Positions 25,876 to 35,488 of a DNA stretch of 44,560 nt are shown here, piece by piece. The notes beneath the pieces are model-generated. The model worked only from the letters and a program-made list of their open reading frames with translations. It made no database searches and was not told the DNA's origin. The DNA is from Bacteroidaceae bacterium (GTDB lineage Bacteria > Bacteroidota > Bacteroidia > Bacteroidales > Bacteroidaceae), in assembly GCA_017547165.1 (NCBI GenBank), contig JAFYQK010000018.1:1-44560 (forward strand), read 5' to 3'. Numbering within the stretch: the first letter of the stretch is position 1; every line of letters starts with the position of its first letter. Made by a program: the position numbers and the translations under genes.

Positions 25876-26562
25876 ATGAAAACGAGCAACAGACAATCAA
25901 CAGCAAAGACAGTTGGAACTAAATTGAGATATTCGGCAATGATTGAATATTTCAATGAAACCATGCCAGTAGCAGAGTCGGAACTTAACTATTCCACGCC
26001 TTTTGAACTATTGGTAGCAGTGATATTGAGTGCCCAGTGTACCGACAAGAGGATAAACCAGATAACACCGGCATTATTTGAAAAATATCCTGACGCACAG
26101 AAGATGTCAGAAGCTGGCGAAGAGGATATATTCGGGTTTATCAGAAGTGTATCGTACCCCAACAACAAGGCAAAGCACCTCGTGGGCATGGCAAAAATGC
26201 TTGTTGAAAAATACGGGGGTGAAGTGCCTTCGACAGGAGAGGAACTTGAAAAGCTGCCCGGGGTTGGAAGAAAAACGGCAAATGTCATTCAAGCCGTGAT
26301 ATTCCAAAAGGCAAAGATGGCTGTTGACACACATGTATTCAGGGTAAGTCACCGAATTGGATTAGTGAGCAGCAAATGCACGACACCACTGGCGGTAGAA
26401 AAAAGTCTTACAAAAAACATACCTCTGGACATCATCCCACTTGCACACCATTGGTTGATACTACATGGTCGTTATGTATGCAAATCGAGAAATCCGCAAT
26501 GCGAAAAATGCGGTTTACAAAGCATTTGCAAACATTTCTCAGAAAAAGCTTTGCAGATGTAA
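25876..26562 (+). CDS. nth: Endonuclease III (DNA glycosylase/AP lyase)
   Basis: A 228-aa base-excision-repair enzyme that removes oxidised pyrimidines and nicks the abasic site. It has the helix-hairpin-helix LPGVGRKTANV with the catalytic lysine, the catalytic aspartate in AVDTHVFRV, and a 4Fe-4S loop with spacing C-x6-C-x2-C-x5-C near the C-terminus. Length and motif order are normal for the family. The 3' end contains the -33 element of the pgk promoter. Confidence 0.96.
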   Translation: MKTSNRQSTAKTVGTKLRYSAMIEYFNETMPVAESELNYSTPFELLVAVILSAQCTDKRINQITPALFEKYPDAQKMSEAGEEDIFGFIRSVSYPNNKAKHLVGMAKMLVEKYGGEVPSTGEELEKLPGVGRKTANVIQAVIFQKAKMAVDTHVFRVSHRIGLVSSKCTTPLAVEKSLTKNIPLDIIPLAHHWLILHGRYVCKSRNPQCEKCGLQSICKHFSEKALQM

Positions 26563-26581
26563 ATCATTTTAGGTAACTTTG
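26550..26581 (+). promoter_or_regulatory. pgk promoter
   Basis: TTTG (26550-26553) and TAACTTTG (26574-26581) are separated by 20 nt, an excellent Bacteroidetes sigma-ABfr promoter. The -33 element lies within the last codons of nth. The leader to the ATG at 26626 is about 38 nt. Confidence 0.8.
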
Positions 26582-26625
26582 TATGCGAAAACATTGTTAA
26601 ATTCTTAATATTAAAACTTAAAGTT

Positions 26626-27873
26626 ATGACAATCAATCAGTACAATTTTGCTGGTAAAAAAGCTATTGTCCGTGTGGATTTCAATGTACCCCTGGACGAG
26701 AACGGTAACATTACTGACGATACCCGTATCAAGGGTGCTCTTCCCACATTGAAGAAGATTATCGCTGATGGCGGTGCTGCTATCATCATGAGCCATATGG
26801 GCAAGCCCAAGGGCAAGGTAAATCCCAAGCTCTCTTTGGGTCAGATTCGCGCTGCAGTTGAAGCTGCTTTAGGTTGCCCCGTTGCTTTTGCTGAGGATTG
26901 TGCTAATGCATCTGAGGCTGCTGCAGCTCTCAAGATGGGTGAGGCTCTCTTGTTGGAGAACCTTCGTTACTATCCCGAGGAGGAAGGTAAGCCCGTAGGT
27001 ATTGAGAAGGGTACTCCCGAGTTCGACGAGGCTAAGAAGGAGATGAAGGGTCGTCAGGCTGAGTTCGCAAAGACCTTGGCAAGCTATGCAGACTGCTACG
27101 TAATGGACGCATTCGGTACAGCTCACCGCAAGCATGCTTCTACTGCTGTTATCGCTGACTACTTCGATGCTGACAACAAGATGTTGGGTTACCTGATGGA
27201 GAAGGAAGTTGAGGCTGTTGACAACGTATTGTCAAACATTAAGCGTCCTTTCATCGCTATCATGGGTGGTTCAAAGGTTTCTTCAAAGATTGGTATCATT
27301 GAGAACCTCTTGGGCAAGGTAGACAAGCTCATCCTCTGTGGTGGTATGACATACACCTTCTCTAAGGCTCACGGTGGCAATGTTGGTCAGTCAATCTGCG
27401 AGATGGACAAGTTGGATGTAGCTCTCGGTGTTGAGGAATTGGCTAAGAAGAACGGTGTTGAGTTGGTTATGGCTCCTGATGCTCTTTGCGGTGATGACTT
27501 CAAGAACGATTGCAACATTCAGGTATGCCCCTCTGACAACATTCCCGAGGGTTGGGAAGGTTTGGACGCTGGTCCAGAGGCTCAGAAGTTGTTTGCTGAG
27601 GCTATCAAGGGTTGTAAAACCATCCTTTGGAACGGTCCTGCAGGTGTATTCGAGATGGAGACCTTCACTGGTGGTTCTCGCGCTATCGGCAATGCTATTG
27701 CTGAGGCTACAGCAGAGGGTGCATTCTCATTGATCGGTGGCGGTGACTCTGTAGCTTGTGTAAACAAGTTCGGTTTGGCTGACAAGGTTTCTTACATCTC
27801 TACCGGTGGCGGTGCTTTGCTTGAGGCTATCGAGGGTAAAGTTCTTCCTGGTGTAGCTGCCATCAAGGGTTAA
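26626..27873 (+). CDS. pgk: Phosphoglycerate kinase
   Basis: A 415-aa glycolytic enzyme making ATP and 3-phosphoglycerate from 1,3-bisphosphoglycerate and ADP. Markers are [10 protein letters not shown] near the N-terminus, SHMGKPKG, the hinge region with [21 protein letters not shown] and the GGGDSVACV loop. Length is normal. Codon use is strongly biased (GGT, GCT, AAG, CTC/TTG), as in highly expressed genes and unlike the neighbours. It has its own promoter and a strong hairpin after its stop. Confidence 0.98.
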   Translation: MTINQYNFAGKKAIVRVDFNVPLDENGNITDDTRIKGALPTLKKIIADGGAAIIMSHMGKPKGKVNPKLSLGQIRAAVEAALGCPVAFAEDCANASEAAAALKMGEALLLENLRYYPEEEGKPVGIEKGTPEFDEAKKEMKGRQAEFAKTLASYADCYVMDAFGTAHRKHASTAVIADYFDADNKMLGYLMEKEVEAVDNVLSNIKRPFIAIMGGSKVSSKIGIIENLLGKVDKLILCGGMTYTFSKAHGGNVGQSICEMDKLDVALGVEELAKKNGVELVMAPDALCGDDFKNDCNIQVCPSDNIPEGWEGLDAGPEAQKLFAEAIKGCKTILWNGPAGVFEMETFTGGSRAIGNAIAEATAEGAFSLIGGGDSVACVNKFGLADKVSYISTGGGALLEAIEGKVLPGVAAIKG

Positions 27874-27910
27874 TCTTTTAAACTAAAAGAAGAAAACATA
27901 AATAGTTTTT

Positions 27911-27945
27911 GTGAGGGACGTGCAATGTGTGCGTCCCTCATTTAT
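27911..27945 (+). terminator. Terminator downstream of pgk
   Basis: TGAGGGACG (27912-27920) pairs perfectly with CGTCCCTCA, enclosing TGCAATGTGTG, followed by TTTATAAAA. The loop word TGCAATGTG is shared with the terminator at 21797-21840. Confidence 0.8.
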
Positions 27946-27989
27946 AAAACAAATACACACCACCAGCAAACAACACTATTCCATACCAC

Positions 27990-28757
27990 ATGTATAGAAT
28001 ATCAGCATACCTCCTTATCATATCTATTGTCATTACGGCAGGATTGTCGTGCACAGGCAGTGAAATTAAAACAGAAGTTGCAAGGGCTGAGAGCATTGCC
28101 GGTAACGACTCCGGTATGTTGCATATCGCTATTTTACCAATAAAGGAGTGTCTGGTTTTGCAATATGCACAAAACAGCGGACTTGCCCAGAAGATGGGTC
28201 TGAAGATGAAACTAACGGTATTTGAGTCGCAGATGGATATAGACACATCAATGATTTCGAATAGCACACATATATATATTGGAGATTCAGCAAGGATTTC
28301 ACAGAGCAAATACGATTCGCTTGTTCTTAAACCGGTATTGAAATTACCAACAGAATTGCTGCTACTGACTAATAAAGACCTTGAAATAAAGAAGGTGGCA
28401 GAACTGAAGACTAAAATTGTTGGTCTGACACGAAACAGTCAATTGGAAGAGTGGTTAAAGTGCCTGTCGGATACCTGCCTGTCGGACAGTGACGAAATAT
28501 ACCATGCTCAGATAAACAGCATAAAACTAAGGACAAACATGCTAAACAACGGACTGATAGACGCAGCAATTCTTCCACAACCATGGGCAGACTCGTTGAC
28601 GACGGTGCACGGACATCCAGTCTTGGCAAAGCATATGAGCAATGGACTTGGTCTTTATGCCAAGAAACGTGTCATGGACGACTCTTTGATGTACCAGCAA
28701 ATAGTGCTGTTAAAGAAAGTGTATGTAGCATCGCTTGATAGTCTGATGTCAAATTAA
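27990..28757 (+). CDS. Lipoprotein resembling a solute-binding protein
   Basis: A 255-aa protein with a lipoprotein signal (hydrophobic LLIISIVITAGLSC; lipidated Cys21). The mature part has the alpha/beta pattern of periplasmic binding proteins of the NitT/TauT type: LHIAILPIKECLVLQYAQNSG at the start, ELLLLTNKDLEIKKVAELK in the middle, and a NNGLIDAAILPQPWADSL hinge segment. No ABC permease or ATPase gene is adjacent, so the partner is unknown; it may act as a sensor or orphan binding protein. It is followed 8 nt later by the TPR-like gene, so the two may be co-transcribed. Confidence 0.7.
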   Translation: MYRISAYLLIISIVITAGLSCTGSEIKTEVARAESIAGNDSGMLHIAILPIKECLVLQYAQNSGLAQKMGLKMKLTVFESQMDIDTSMISNSTHIYIGDSARISQSKYDSLVLKPVLKLPTELLLLTNKDLEIKKVAELKTKIVGLTRNSQLEEWLKCLSDTCLSDSDEIYHAQINSIKLRTNMLNNGLIDAAILPQPWADSLTTVHGHPVLAKHMSNGLGLYAKKRVMDDSLMYQQIVLLKKVYVASLDSLMSN

Positions 28758-28764
28758 ATTCACT

Positions 28765-30333
28765 ATGCCTCTATCACTCCAATTATCGTATCTATATATT
28801 GAATGGCATTGCAAAAATGGTGCGTTTTCAAAATACAGTGCCCTACTCCACTTTATGAATCTGTGGGTGTGGGACGGAAAGGACATGAGTCTTTTTCCGA
28901 CCAAAATAGCAAGTGATTTTGTTAACATGGCTGTGCAACAGGACAGGGAAACCAGAGCCATTGCCGTGAGTGGCATAATACTGATGGCTATGAGACATGG
29001 TGACAACTGTCCGGAAATACTGAAGGATGCACTTGAAAAATGGTACGATGACGAAGATTTAAAAAGGGAGCTGATAGAAGTGCAGAAATTCTTCTTCACC
29101 TCTACTATGGGGTTGAAGATGCAGAAAAAGGTTCATGAGGATCTTTTCAACAAAATGCAAAAGGAGCAACAAATCCTCCGTGAAAGGCTTGGTATGGCTG
29201 ATGACGAGGAGGAAAGGGCCGAAATTGCAGAGCAGGGAAATAAAAGACTGATGTCGTTTGCCAACGAACTGAATAAGATTGTGGAGAGCGGCGTTGATAT
29301 GAATATTGGCACATTTGTTGCATTAAAAGATCTGGATTTCTTTAAGGATTTAAAAAACTGGTTTATTGAATTTGATATAGATCATCCAAAACTGACAGAG
29401 TTGGGAGAGAAGAAAAATCTTGCCAATGTTTTGTTTAACCACGCTGAACTGTGTGATTTAGACAAATATGCCTTAAGTTCGGTAGTTACGAAAATTGTTT
29501 CCGTCGATGCCCTGAAGCAACAAATTCCATCAGAGGTAATTGAGAAAATGAATGGCGAGGGAGCCGAAAACATATTGAAATACGAACGTAACCGAAACGC
29601 ATACAAATATGCATTTCAGACATTCTTCCGTTTCTTCCAATTTTCTCCTTGGCATCAAGAGGTGGTGAATCCGTTTAAGATAACACCGTTCTTGTCTGAC
29701 CATAGTCTTATAGCTCCGCTAATTTCAGATGATTTTCTCATAGAAACTGCAAAACTGTTTATCTCCAATTCGTTTTATAGTCATTCGGCAATGTATCTGC
29801 GCAGATGGATGATGCAGAACAGTCACACTGATGATGCCTTGAAACTGCTTGCACATTGTGACAAGAACCTTGGTGAGGATGAAGAACGACTAGAGTGCTT
29901 ACTTGAACTTGAAAAAAGAACTCCTGACGATATGCACCTTGTGAAAGAAACGGGATTATGCCTGATAGGAATGAAAAGGTATGAGGAGGCTTTGAAGCGT
30001 TTCTTCCATTTGGAGGTGAAGGAGCATTTTCTACATGCTGCAGCCCGTGCTATTGCATGGTGCTCACTGATGACTGGCAATATTGCACGTGCCCAGCGTT
30101 ATTACCAAAAATTACTTAATTGGGATAAGGAGGCAAGTTGGGAAGACTTCCTCAATGCCGGACATTGTGCGTGGGTTTCGGGGAATCCAGTAGAGGCATC
30201 GAAACTATACTCACACTATCTTGCAAAACATAATGATGGTCTTGCTGCATTTGATAATGACTGTACAATATTGATGGAATTAGGAATATCTGCCGATGAC
30301 ATCAGTCTGATGCGTGAAACCATAAACGCATAA
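28765..30333 (+). CDS. TPR-like repeat protein of unknown function
   Basis: A 522-aa, alpha-helical protein. The middle (about residues 95-160) is a charged helix (LKMQKKVHEDLFNKMQKEQQ). The C-terminal 160 residues look like tetratricopeptide units (YLRRWMMQNSHTDDALKLLA, GLCLIGMKRYEEALKRFFHL, YYQKLLNWDKEASWEDFLNA). From memory, related Bacteroidetes proteins are about 700 aa with an extra TPR-like N-terminal part; this copy may lack roughly 150-200 residues at the front. No signal peptide. Function unknown, probably a protein-interaction scaffold. Confidence 0.7.
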   Translation: MPLSLQLSYLYIEWHCKNGAFSKYSALLHFMNLWVWDGKDMSLFPTKIASDFVNMAVQQDRETRAIAVSGIILMAMRHGDNCPEILKDALEKWYDDEDLKRELIEVQKFFFTSTMGLKMQKKVHEDLFNKMQKEQQILRERLGMADDEEERAEIAEQGNKRLMSFANELNKIVESGVDMNIGTFVALKDLDFFKDLKNWFIEFDIDHPKLTELGEKKNLANVLFNHAELCDLDKYALSSVVTKIVSVDALKQQIPSEVIEKMNGEGAENILKYERNRNAYKYAFQTFFRFFQFSPWHQEVVNPFKITPFLSDHSLIAPLISDDFLIETAKLFISNSFYSHSAMYLRRWMMQNSHTDDALKLLAHCDKNLGEDEERLECLLELEKRTPDDMHLVKETGLCLIGMKRYEEALKRFFHLEVKEHFLHAAARAIAWCSLMTGNIARAQRYYQKLLNWDKEASWEDFLNAGHCAWVSGNPVEASKLYSHYLAKHNDGLAAFDNDCTILMELGISADDISLMRETINA

Positions 30334-30382
30334 CCGATACATCGTCAGCATCATACAAACGGTTAAGTCTTGACGGGATTCT

Positions 30383-32584
30383 TTAAAATGGCAAGCCAAC
30401 AGCAAAATGAAGGGCGAAATCGCGCTTGAAGTTGGGATTGGCAATCGGATAATGGCGCTTGGCATCCTGATATGCGGGATTAATAGCCTTCATTCCAGCA
30501 TCCAGTCGCAACAGGAAATAATTCAGATTCAATCGCAGACCCAAGCCATATGATACGGCAATCTGTTCCCAGCAGGTATTCCATTTAAACTGTCCACCGG
30601 GCTGGTCCTTGTAGTTGCGGAGAGTCCAGATATTACCAGCATCGACGAACAAGGCTCCATCGAATTTCCAGAAGAGATGAGCACGAAATTCAACGCTCAT
30701 ATCCAACTTCACATCACCTGTCTGGTTGATGAAGTCCACGCGGCCGTCAGTACCAAGAAACGAACCAGGACCAAGACTTCTTACACTCCATCCGCGAACA
30801 CTGTTTGCTCCACCAGCGAAATAGCGTTTTTCGTATGGCAGGATATCACTGTTGCCATAGGGATAAGCAATACCAAGTGCAAAACGCATGGCAAGACTTG
30901 TATGGTCGGAGAATCTGATGCTCTTGCTGATATCGAAATCAAGCTTAGCATATTGAGCGTATGCTATATTGAACAATGTTCTTTGTCCATCCTCGTTAAC
31001 CTTTGTGTTAAATGCGTTACAGATACCATGAAAGAGATTGCCAGCCGTTTCAACGGCAAAGCGGAACCGGTATGCATCCCTTCCGTATATTCCCATTGGA
31101 GTAGCCAAACCAATACTTGAATATTGGTATTCGTATCCCATCTTAACGATAAAAAGATTCTTATAGTTGTAGGCAATTATGGCATTGCGGCTTTCAGGAT
31201 CCTTGATATAAGCGTCGTAAAAAGTTTCACTTATCCAGGGCATGAAAACATAATTGATGTCTATAAGATCAAGTTTATGACTTCGGTTGGGATTCTTGCC
31301 ATTCCATTTATATTTCCAACTTGAAGTTAAGACGCGACGATGGAACTCGGGTCTATCCTGACTTGCAAACATCAGGTTAAACTCAGTCTTTGCCTCTGCC
31401 TTCCTTCTAAATTTCTTTGACAAGAAGGGGAAAATGAAGTCAGGAAATTCCAAATTGGCTTCTAAGCTGTATTCAAAATAGTTTTGGTCGTTGTAGCCTT
31501 CAAGGCCTGTTATTGCTTCGAAAGCGGTTCGGCCCTTAAGCGAAAAAACTTCCGATCCATGGAAGATATTGCGGTTTTGGTAAGTGATGCTTGCTGCAGC
31601 ACCAAAGTCACCGGAGGTATTGGTTCCGTCCAAAGACAACTGTATGCTATGTTGGCGAGCAGGTGTGATAATGATATTGGCATTGATGAGTGAAGAGTCT
31701 TCCGGATTCTTCTCTATCCTGATATTTGTACCTGCAACGGCTCCCAACTGATTGATGCGACGATATGTGTCACTTAAATTGGAGTCCTTGAATGTATCGC
31801 CGCTTTTAAGGCTTGTATGCCGAACAAGGGTAGATTCCTTTATGCGGACAGGAGATTTGACATAAGTGTCATAAGTATATGTAATCTCTCCTACTTTATA
31901 CTTCTGGTGTGGATGGACAACGGAATTTTCAGAATTGTAATCCGCCCCCACAATCATCTTTAACGAGACATTGTTGCTACCTTTCAAAGTATCGGCCTCG
32001 AAGTGTATGTAGTCGCGATTGAAATAGTAATAACCATTCTCTGAAAGATGTCGTGTTATGCGTGAACGCTCCTGGTTGAGAATGTTTGCATCAAATGGCA
32101 TTCCTTTATATAAAAGGGATGAGCTTTTAATACTATCTAATGTTGATATAATAAAGGTATCCTGTACAATGACATCTATATCAGAAATTTTATACCTCTG
32201 ACCGGGGTTGATGTGATATGTCACCTGTGTCTTATATCTCTTATTCTTCCGTTCACATGTTACATCTGCATGGAGATAGCCAAGATTGAAAACGGCATCC
32301 TGGATGAGCAACCTGCTTCGTTCCGACATGATGGTATCGTAGACAACTGGCGCTTCTCCCATCCTACGCAGGAAACGATTTATCTTACTATTACTCTTAG
32401 GACTGGACATAAGGTATATGCCCAATGGCACCTTTATCAACGAAACCCAACGGGTGTTAGGTTGCTGACGAAGGTATCCACTAAACTGGGAAGGAGATAA
32501 ATTTGCAGAGTCAGAGGTGATATATACCTTATCTAATAGATACTCGTTCTCTGCAAGGTACTTCTTACTGCTACACGAACACAA
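30383..32584 (-). CDS. TamL-like outer-membrane lipoprotein with BamA-type barrel
   Basis: At least 733 aa. POTRA-like repeats (YHINPGQRYKISDIDV and the following TYDTYVKSPVRIKEST) precede a C-terminal 16-strand BamA-fold barrel with KRYFAGGANSVRGWSVRSLG, the conserved loop-6 VRGW/F motif, and a terminal FALHFAVGLPF. Bacteroidetes TamL proteins are lipidated and work with TamB in inserting outer-membrane proteins. The coding frame continues upstream of the TTG at 32584 through a hydrophobic stretch (GIFIGFLLLLCSCSS) back to about 32653, giving a proper lipoprotein signal, but that part contains no ATG, GTG or TTG other than the listed TTG. The true start is therefore probably a rare codon (ATA 32650 or ATT 32641) or there is a sequence error. 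Confidence 0.82.
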   Translation of the reverse strand: MCSCSSKKYLAENEYLLDKVYITSDSANLSPSQFSGYLRQQPNTRWVSLIKVPLGIYLMSSPKSNSKINRFLRRMGEAPVVYDTIMSERSRLLIQDAVFNLGYLHADVTCERKNKRYKTQVTYHINPGQRYKISDIDVIVQDTFIISTLDSIKSSSLLYKGMPFDANILNQERSRITRHLSENGYYYFNRDYIHFEADTLKGSNNVSLKMIVGADYNSENSVVHPHQKYKVGEITYTYDTYVKSPVRIKESTLVRHTSLKSGDTFKDSNLSDTYRRINQLGAVAGTNIRIEKNPEDSSLINANIIITPARQHSIQLSLDGTNTSGDFGAAASITYQNRNIFHGSEVFSLKGRTAFEAITGLEGYNDQNYFEYSLEANLEFPDFIFPFLSKKFRRKAEAKTEFNLMFASQDRPEFHRRVLTSSWKYKWNGKNPNRSHKLDLIDINYVFMPWISETFYDAYIKDPESRNAIIAYNYKNLFIVKMGYEYQYSSIGLATPMGIYGRDAYRFRFAVETAGNLFHGICNAFNTKVNEDGQRTLFNIAYAQYAKLDFDISKSIRFSDHTSLAMRFALGIAYPYGNSDILPYEKRYFAGGANSVRGWSVRSLGPGSFLGTDGRVDFINQTGDVKLDMSVEFRAHLFWKFDGALFVDAGNIWTLRNYKDQPGGQFKWNTCWEQIAVSYGLGLRLNLNYFLLRLDAGMKAINPAYQDAKRHYPIANPNFKRDFALHFAVGLPF

Positions 32585-32701
32585 GAGCAGCAGGAATCCT
32601 ATGAAGATTCCTAACTGCTTACATATTGTGTATCGTTGAATAGTTTTTATAATCTAAAAAAATAAAAGAGAAAAACTTGACCTTTCTTTACGACCTACAA
32701 G

Positions 32702-33526
32702 TTATTCGTCAACGTTTTCGTCGATTGTGAGACCTGCATACTCGTCATCCTCATCATTGTTATTCTTAACACCCTCGGAATAACTGCTGTAGTACATTTC
32801 GTCCATCTGATCGTCATCGGGAGCGTTGTCCACATCATCGTCAATATTCTGGTCAACTTCTTCTGGCAAATCCTCGTCATCTTCAGAAAGCATTGCAGAA
32901 GACTTGCGCAAATTGCCTTCATCATCGTATTTATCATCGTTGAGACGCAGTTTTGCCATTGGTTCCTTCTTCTTGGCGAAGATGGCTTCAACCCATGTGC
33001 CCTTAGTTATCTCCAACACCTCATAACCTTGTGCCACCTTCTTTTCAAGTGTTCCTCCAGCGGCATGGATACGGGAAGCAGGAAGTGTGGTTGTGCTGAT
33101 ATCAAAACTGCTAAGAATAATATCCTTCATGCTCAACGAAATGCTATCCCAACCGCCACCGAAATTGCGGTCGATAAGTTCAAGCAAAGTAGCTGCGGTG
33201 ATATGACCAATGTTTTCGTAACTGAGGTCGGTGAGACTGGTAATATATTTGCGACGGATGGCAACCCAGCCTTTCTTCACATTGCAGTGCTGGAAGGTTG
33301 TCCATTCGCCATTCTCGTACTTTACCTGATCTCGTGGATCCTCAGGCCTATAATGCACCACTTCAAAGTTAAGGCGGATAATGTTAAGTAACTTATCCTC
33401 ACTGCTTGCAAAACTGCCTTCTAACTTCTCTGCCTCCCAGGCCTGTTTAATGTCCTGTTCGGTAACTTTCCAAACATTGGTTGAATTCAAATCAAGAATG
33501 CTGTCTAATATTGTTTCTTGCTTCAT
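32702..33526 (-). CDS. Conserved hypothetical protein with acidic tail
   Basis: A 274-aa protein I do not recognise. The first 190 residues look folded (WKVTEQDIKQAWEAEKLEGSF, VKKGWVAIRRKYITSL, HITAATLLELIDRNFGGGWD, GYEVLEITKGTWVEAIFAKK). The last 70 residues are very acidic and aspartate-rich (DEDLPEEVDQNIDDDVDNAP). No signal peptide or membrane helix. It lies between sdaA and the tamL-like gene on the same strand. The acidic tail suggests a nucleic-acid-mimicking or chaperone-like role, but this is only a guess. Confidence 0.75.
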   Translation of the reverse strand: MKQETILDSILDLNSTNVWKVTEQDIKQAWEAEKLEGSFASSEDKLLNIIRLNFEVVHYRPEDPRDQVKYENGEWTTFQHCNVKKGWVAIRRKYITSLTDLSYENIGHITAATLLELIDRNFGGGWDSISLSMKDIILSSFDISTTTLPASRIHAAGGTLEKKVAQGYEVLEITKGTWVEAIFAKKKEPMAKLRLNDDKYDDEGNLRKSSAMLSEDDEDLPEEVDQNIDDDVDNAPDDDQMDEMYYSSYSEGVKNNNDEDDEYAGLTIDENVDE

Positions 33527-33580
33527 ATATTGTTTTTATTTATCGTTCTTATACCATTATTTAATATTTATCGCATGCAA

Positions 33581-34786
33581 TCAGGACATCTGGGTATAAT
33601 CCTTTGCCAAGCCACCTTCGCTGGTCTCCTTATAAAGGCTGGGAAGATCATGTCCAGTCTGCTTCATCACATCCACAACTTTGTCGAAGGATACCCGATG
33701 AACGCCATCGGTGAAACTGCTGTAGATATTAGCATCGAGAGCTCGGGCGGCGGCATAGGCATTGCGTTCGATACAAGGTATCTGCACCAAACCACAGACA
33801 GGGTCGCAAGTCATTCCCAAGTGATGTTCTAGTCCCATCTCTGCAGCATATTCTATTTGGGCCGGTGAACCGCCAAACAATTGATTGGCAGCAGCTGAAG
33901 CCATGGCGCAGGCGACACCAACCTCACCCTGACAACCGACCTCGGCACCTGATATAGATGCGTTTGTCTTTACAACATTGCCAAAGAGAGCTGCTGTTGC
34001 CAATGCCTTGAGAATACGACTTTCAGAGAAATCGCGACTCTTCCAAAGGTGATACAAAACTCCTGGAACAACACCACAAGAACCACATGTTGGCGCTGTC
34101 ACTATCTTACCGCCAGAGGCATTCTCCTCGCTGACGGCCAAAGCATACGAAAATACCAATCCTCGAGTTTGCAGATTGGCCTTATGACCGGATGCCTTGA
34201 CGAAATAAGAATATGCCTTACGGCGGAGATTGAGAGGACCGGGTAATACACCTTCGGCATCGAGACCACGCTCTACAGCCTGACGCATGGTCAGCCATAC
34301 CTCGCGTAGATAATCCCAAATCTCAGGACCTTCGCATTCCTCGACATACTCCCAATAACTTTTGCCAGACCACTCGCAATACTGCAAGATTTCGGTCATT
34401 GTGTTCATTTCGTATACGTCAGGCAATTCGATGCTGTTCTCACCTTCTTCGGCCAATGCGCCACCGCCAACACTGTAGACGGTCCACTCGTTTCCAAAAT
34501 CCTGTGCTCCTAGGGTGAAGCATTCGAATCTCATGCCATTGGGGTGATAAGGAAGAAAATCCTTAGACCAGATAATCTCTGTCTTCTCGTGACCAAGAAC
34601 ATCAAGAACAGCCTTGTCGGTCATATGACCCTTTCCTGTTGCAGAAAGGGAACCATAAAGTGTGACACGATATGCCACTGCCTCAGAGAATCGCTCTTTG
34701 TAAAGTTCAGCTGCCTTGCGAGGTCCCATGGTATGACTGCTCGAAGGACCAATGCCTATTCTGTATAATTCGCGAATGCTTTTCAT
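33581..34786 (-). CDS. sdaA: L-serine dehydratase (single-chain, Fe-S)
   Basis: A 401-aa iron-sulphur enzyme converting L-serine to pyruvate and ammonia. The beta domain starts at MKSIRELYRIGIGPSSSHT and the catalytic alpha domain carries APTCGSCGVVPG, GCQGEVGVAC and TCDPVCGLVQIPC, the cysteines of the 4Fe-4S cluster. Both domains are in one chain, as in the E. coli type. ATG at 34786 was chosen over a start at 34816 because it matches the family N-terminus and lies 10 nt after the upstream lipoprotein stop. Confidence 0.95.
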   Translation of the reverse strand: MKSIRELYRIGIGPSSSHTMGPRKAAELYKERFSEAVAYRVTLYGSLSATGKGHMTDKAVLDVLGHEKTEIIWSKDFLPYHPNGMRFECFTLGAQDFGNEWTVYSVGGGALAEEGENSIELPDVYEMNTMTEILQYCEWSGKSYWEYVEECEGPEIWDYLREVWLTMRQAVERGLDAEGVLPGPLNLRRKAYSYFVKASGHKANLQTRGLVFSYALAVSEENASGGKIVTAPTCGSCGVVPGVLYHLWKSRDFSESRILKALATAALFGNVVKTNASISGAEVGCQGEVGVACAMASAAANQLFGGSPAQIEYAAEMGLEHHLGMTCDPVCGLVQIPCIERNAYAAARALDANIYSSFTDGVHRVSFDKVVDVMKQTGHDLPSLYKETSEGGLAKDYTQMS

Positions 34787-34796
34787 TACGATATCA

Positions 34797-35417
34797 TTAG
34801 TTTGGGTAAATAACATGATATTTCAGTCCACCAGAACCATTTGGATTGCATGAGGCAGAACCGCCGTTCATGGGATCGAAATTCATATAGTCGGTATATA
34901 TATATCCAAGATAGGGTTCTTCGTGATTGGACATATCAGCCAAGTCAACTTCAGAGTTTTGATTGCCGAAGGCTTTGAAATAGAACTGGCAAGATGCTTC
35001 AACCCTGATACTTTGATAAGGTTCTGTAATTGTTGGCAAAGTGAATGTTGCAAAGGGGTCGTCCCAACCGTCATAAGCGTCATTGGCAAGTGAAGTAACA
35101 CCCTTATCAAGTTCGAAGATGTGAGGTCGACCACTCTCTTCGATTATTGTGCAACGAAGGTGAATCTTTCCGGAAATAGCACCAACATTAACTCCATAAT
35201 TCTTTCTCACAGCATATACTCTAATGGGGTCTCCGGGTTTCAAATCACCACGAATTACCAAAGTTGAGTCTCCGGGTTTACCTCCTTCAACAGGCTTTTT
35301 AACTGCATAATTGAACCCTTTCCAGCTTGGAGGAGTAACAAGAGGTGCGTCAAAAGAACATGATACTATAAACACAGAAAGCAGTAACAAGCATAAGCGG
35401 GAGAGTATACTTTTCAT
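34797..35417 (-). CDS. Lipoprotein of unknown function
   Basis: A 206-aa protein with a lipoprotein signal (LCLLLLSVFIVSC, lipidated Cys20). The mature part is beta-rich: WKGFNYAVKKPVEGGKPGD, a DPIRVYAVRKNYGVNVGAISG strand pair and a C-terminal NPNGSGGLKYHVIYPN. No family recognised. It lies 10 nt upstream of sdaA and is probably co-transcribed, though a functional link is not obvious. It likely sits on the outer membrane or facing the periplasm. Confidence 0.75.
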   Translation of the reverse strand: MKSILSRLCLLLLSVFIVSCSFDAPLVTPPSWKGFNYAVKKPVEGGKPGDSTLVIRGDLKPGDPIRVYAVRKNYGVNVGAISGKIHLRCTIIEESGRPHIFELDKGVTSLANDAYDGWDDPFATFTLPTITEPYQSIRVEASCQFYFKAFGNQNSEVDLADMSNHEEPYLGYIYTDYMNFDPMNGGSASCNPNGSGGLKYHVIYPN

Positions 35418-35488
35418 TTTATATTTAAGATTGATTTTTTAATTATAAGTTACAATGTAATATGTTTTCTACAGAAAATCTGTTAGTT

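Noticed and set aside
30677-31120. 147-aa plus-strand ORF
   Set aside because: Antisense to the barrel region of the tamL-like gene, whose conserved motifs are continuous.
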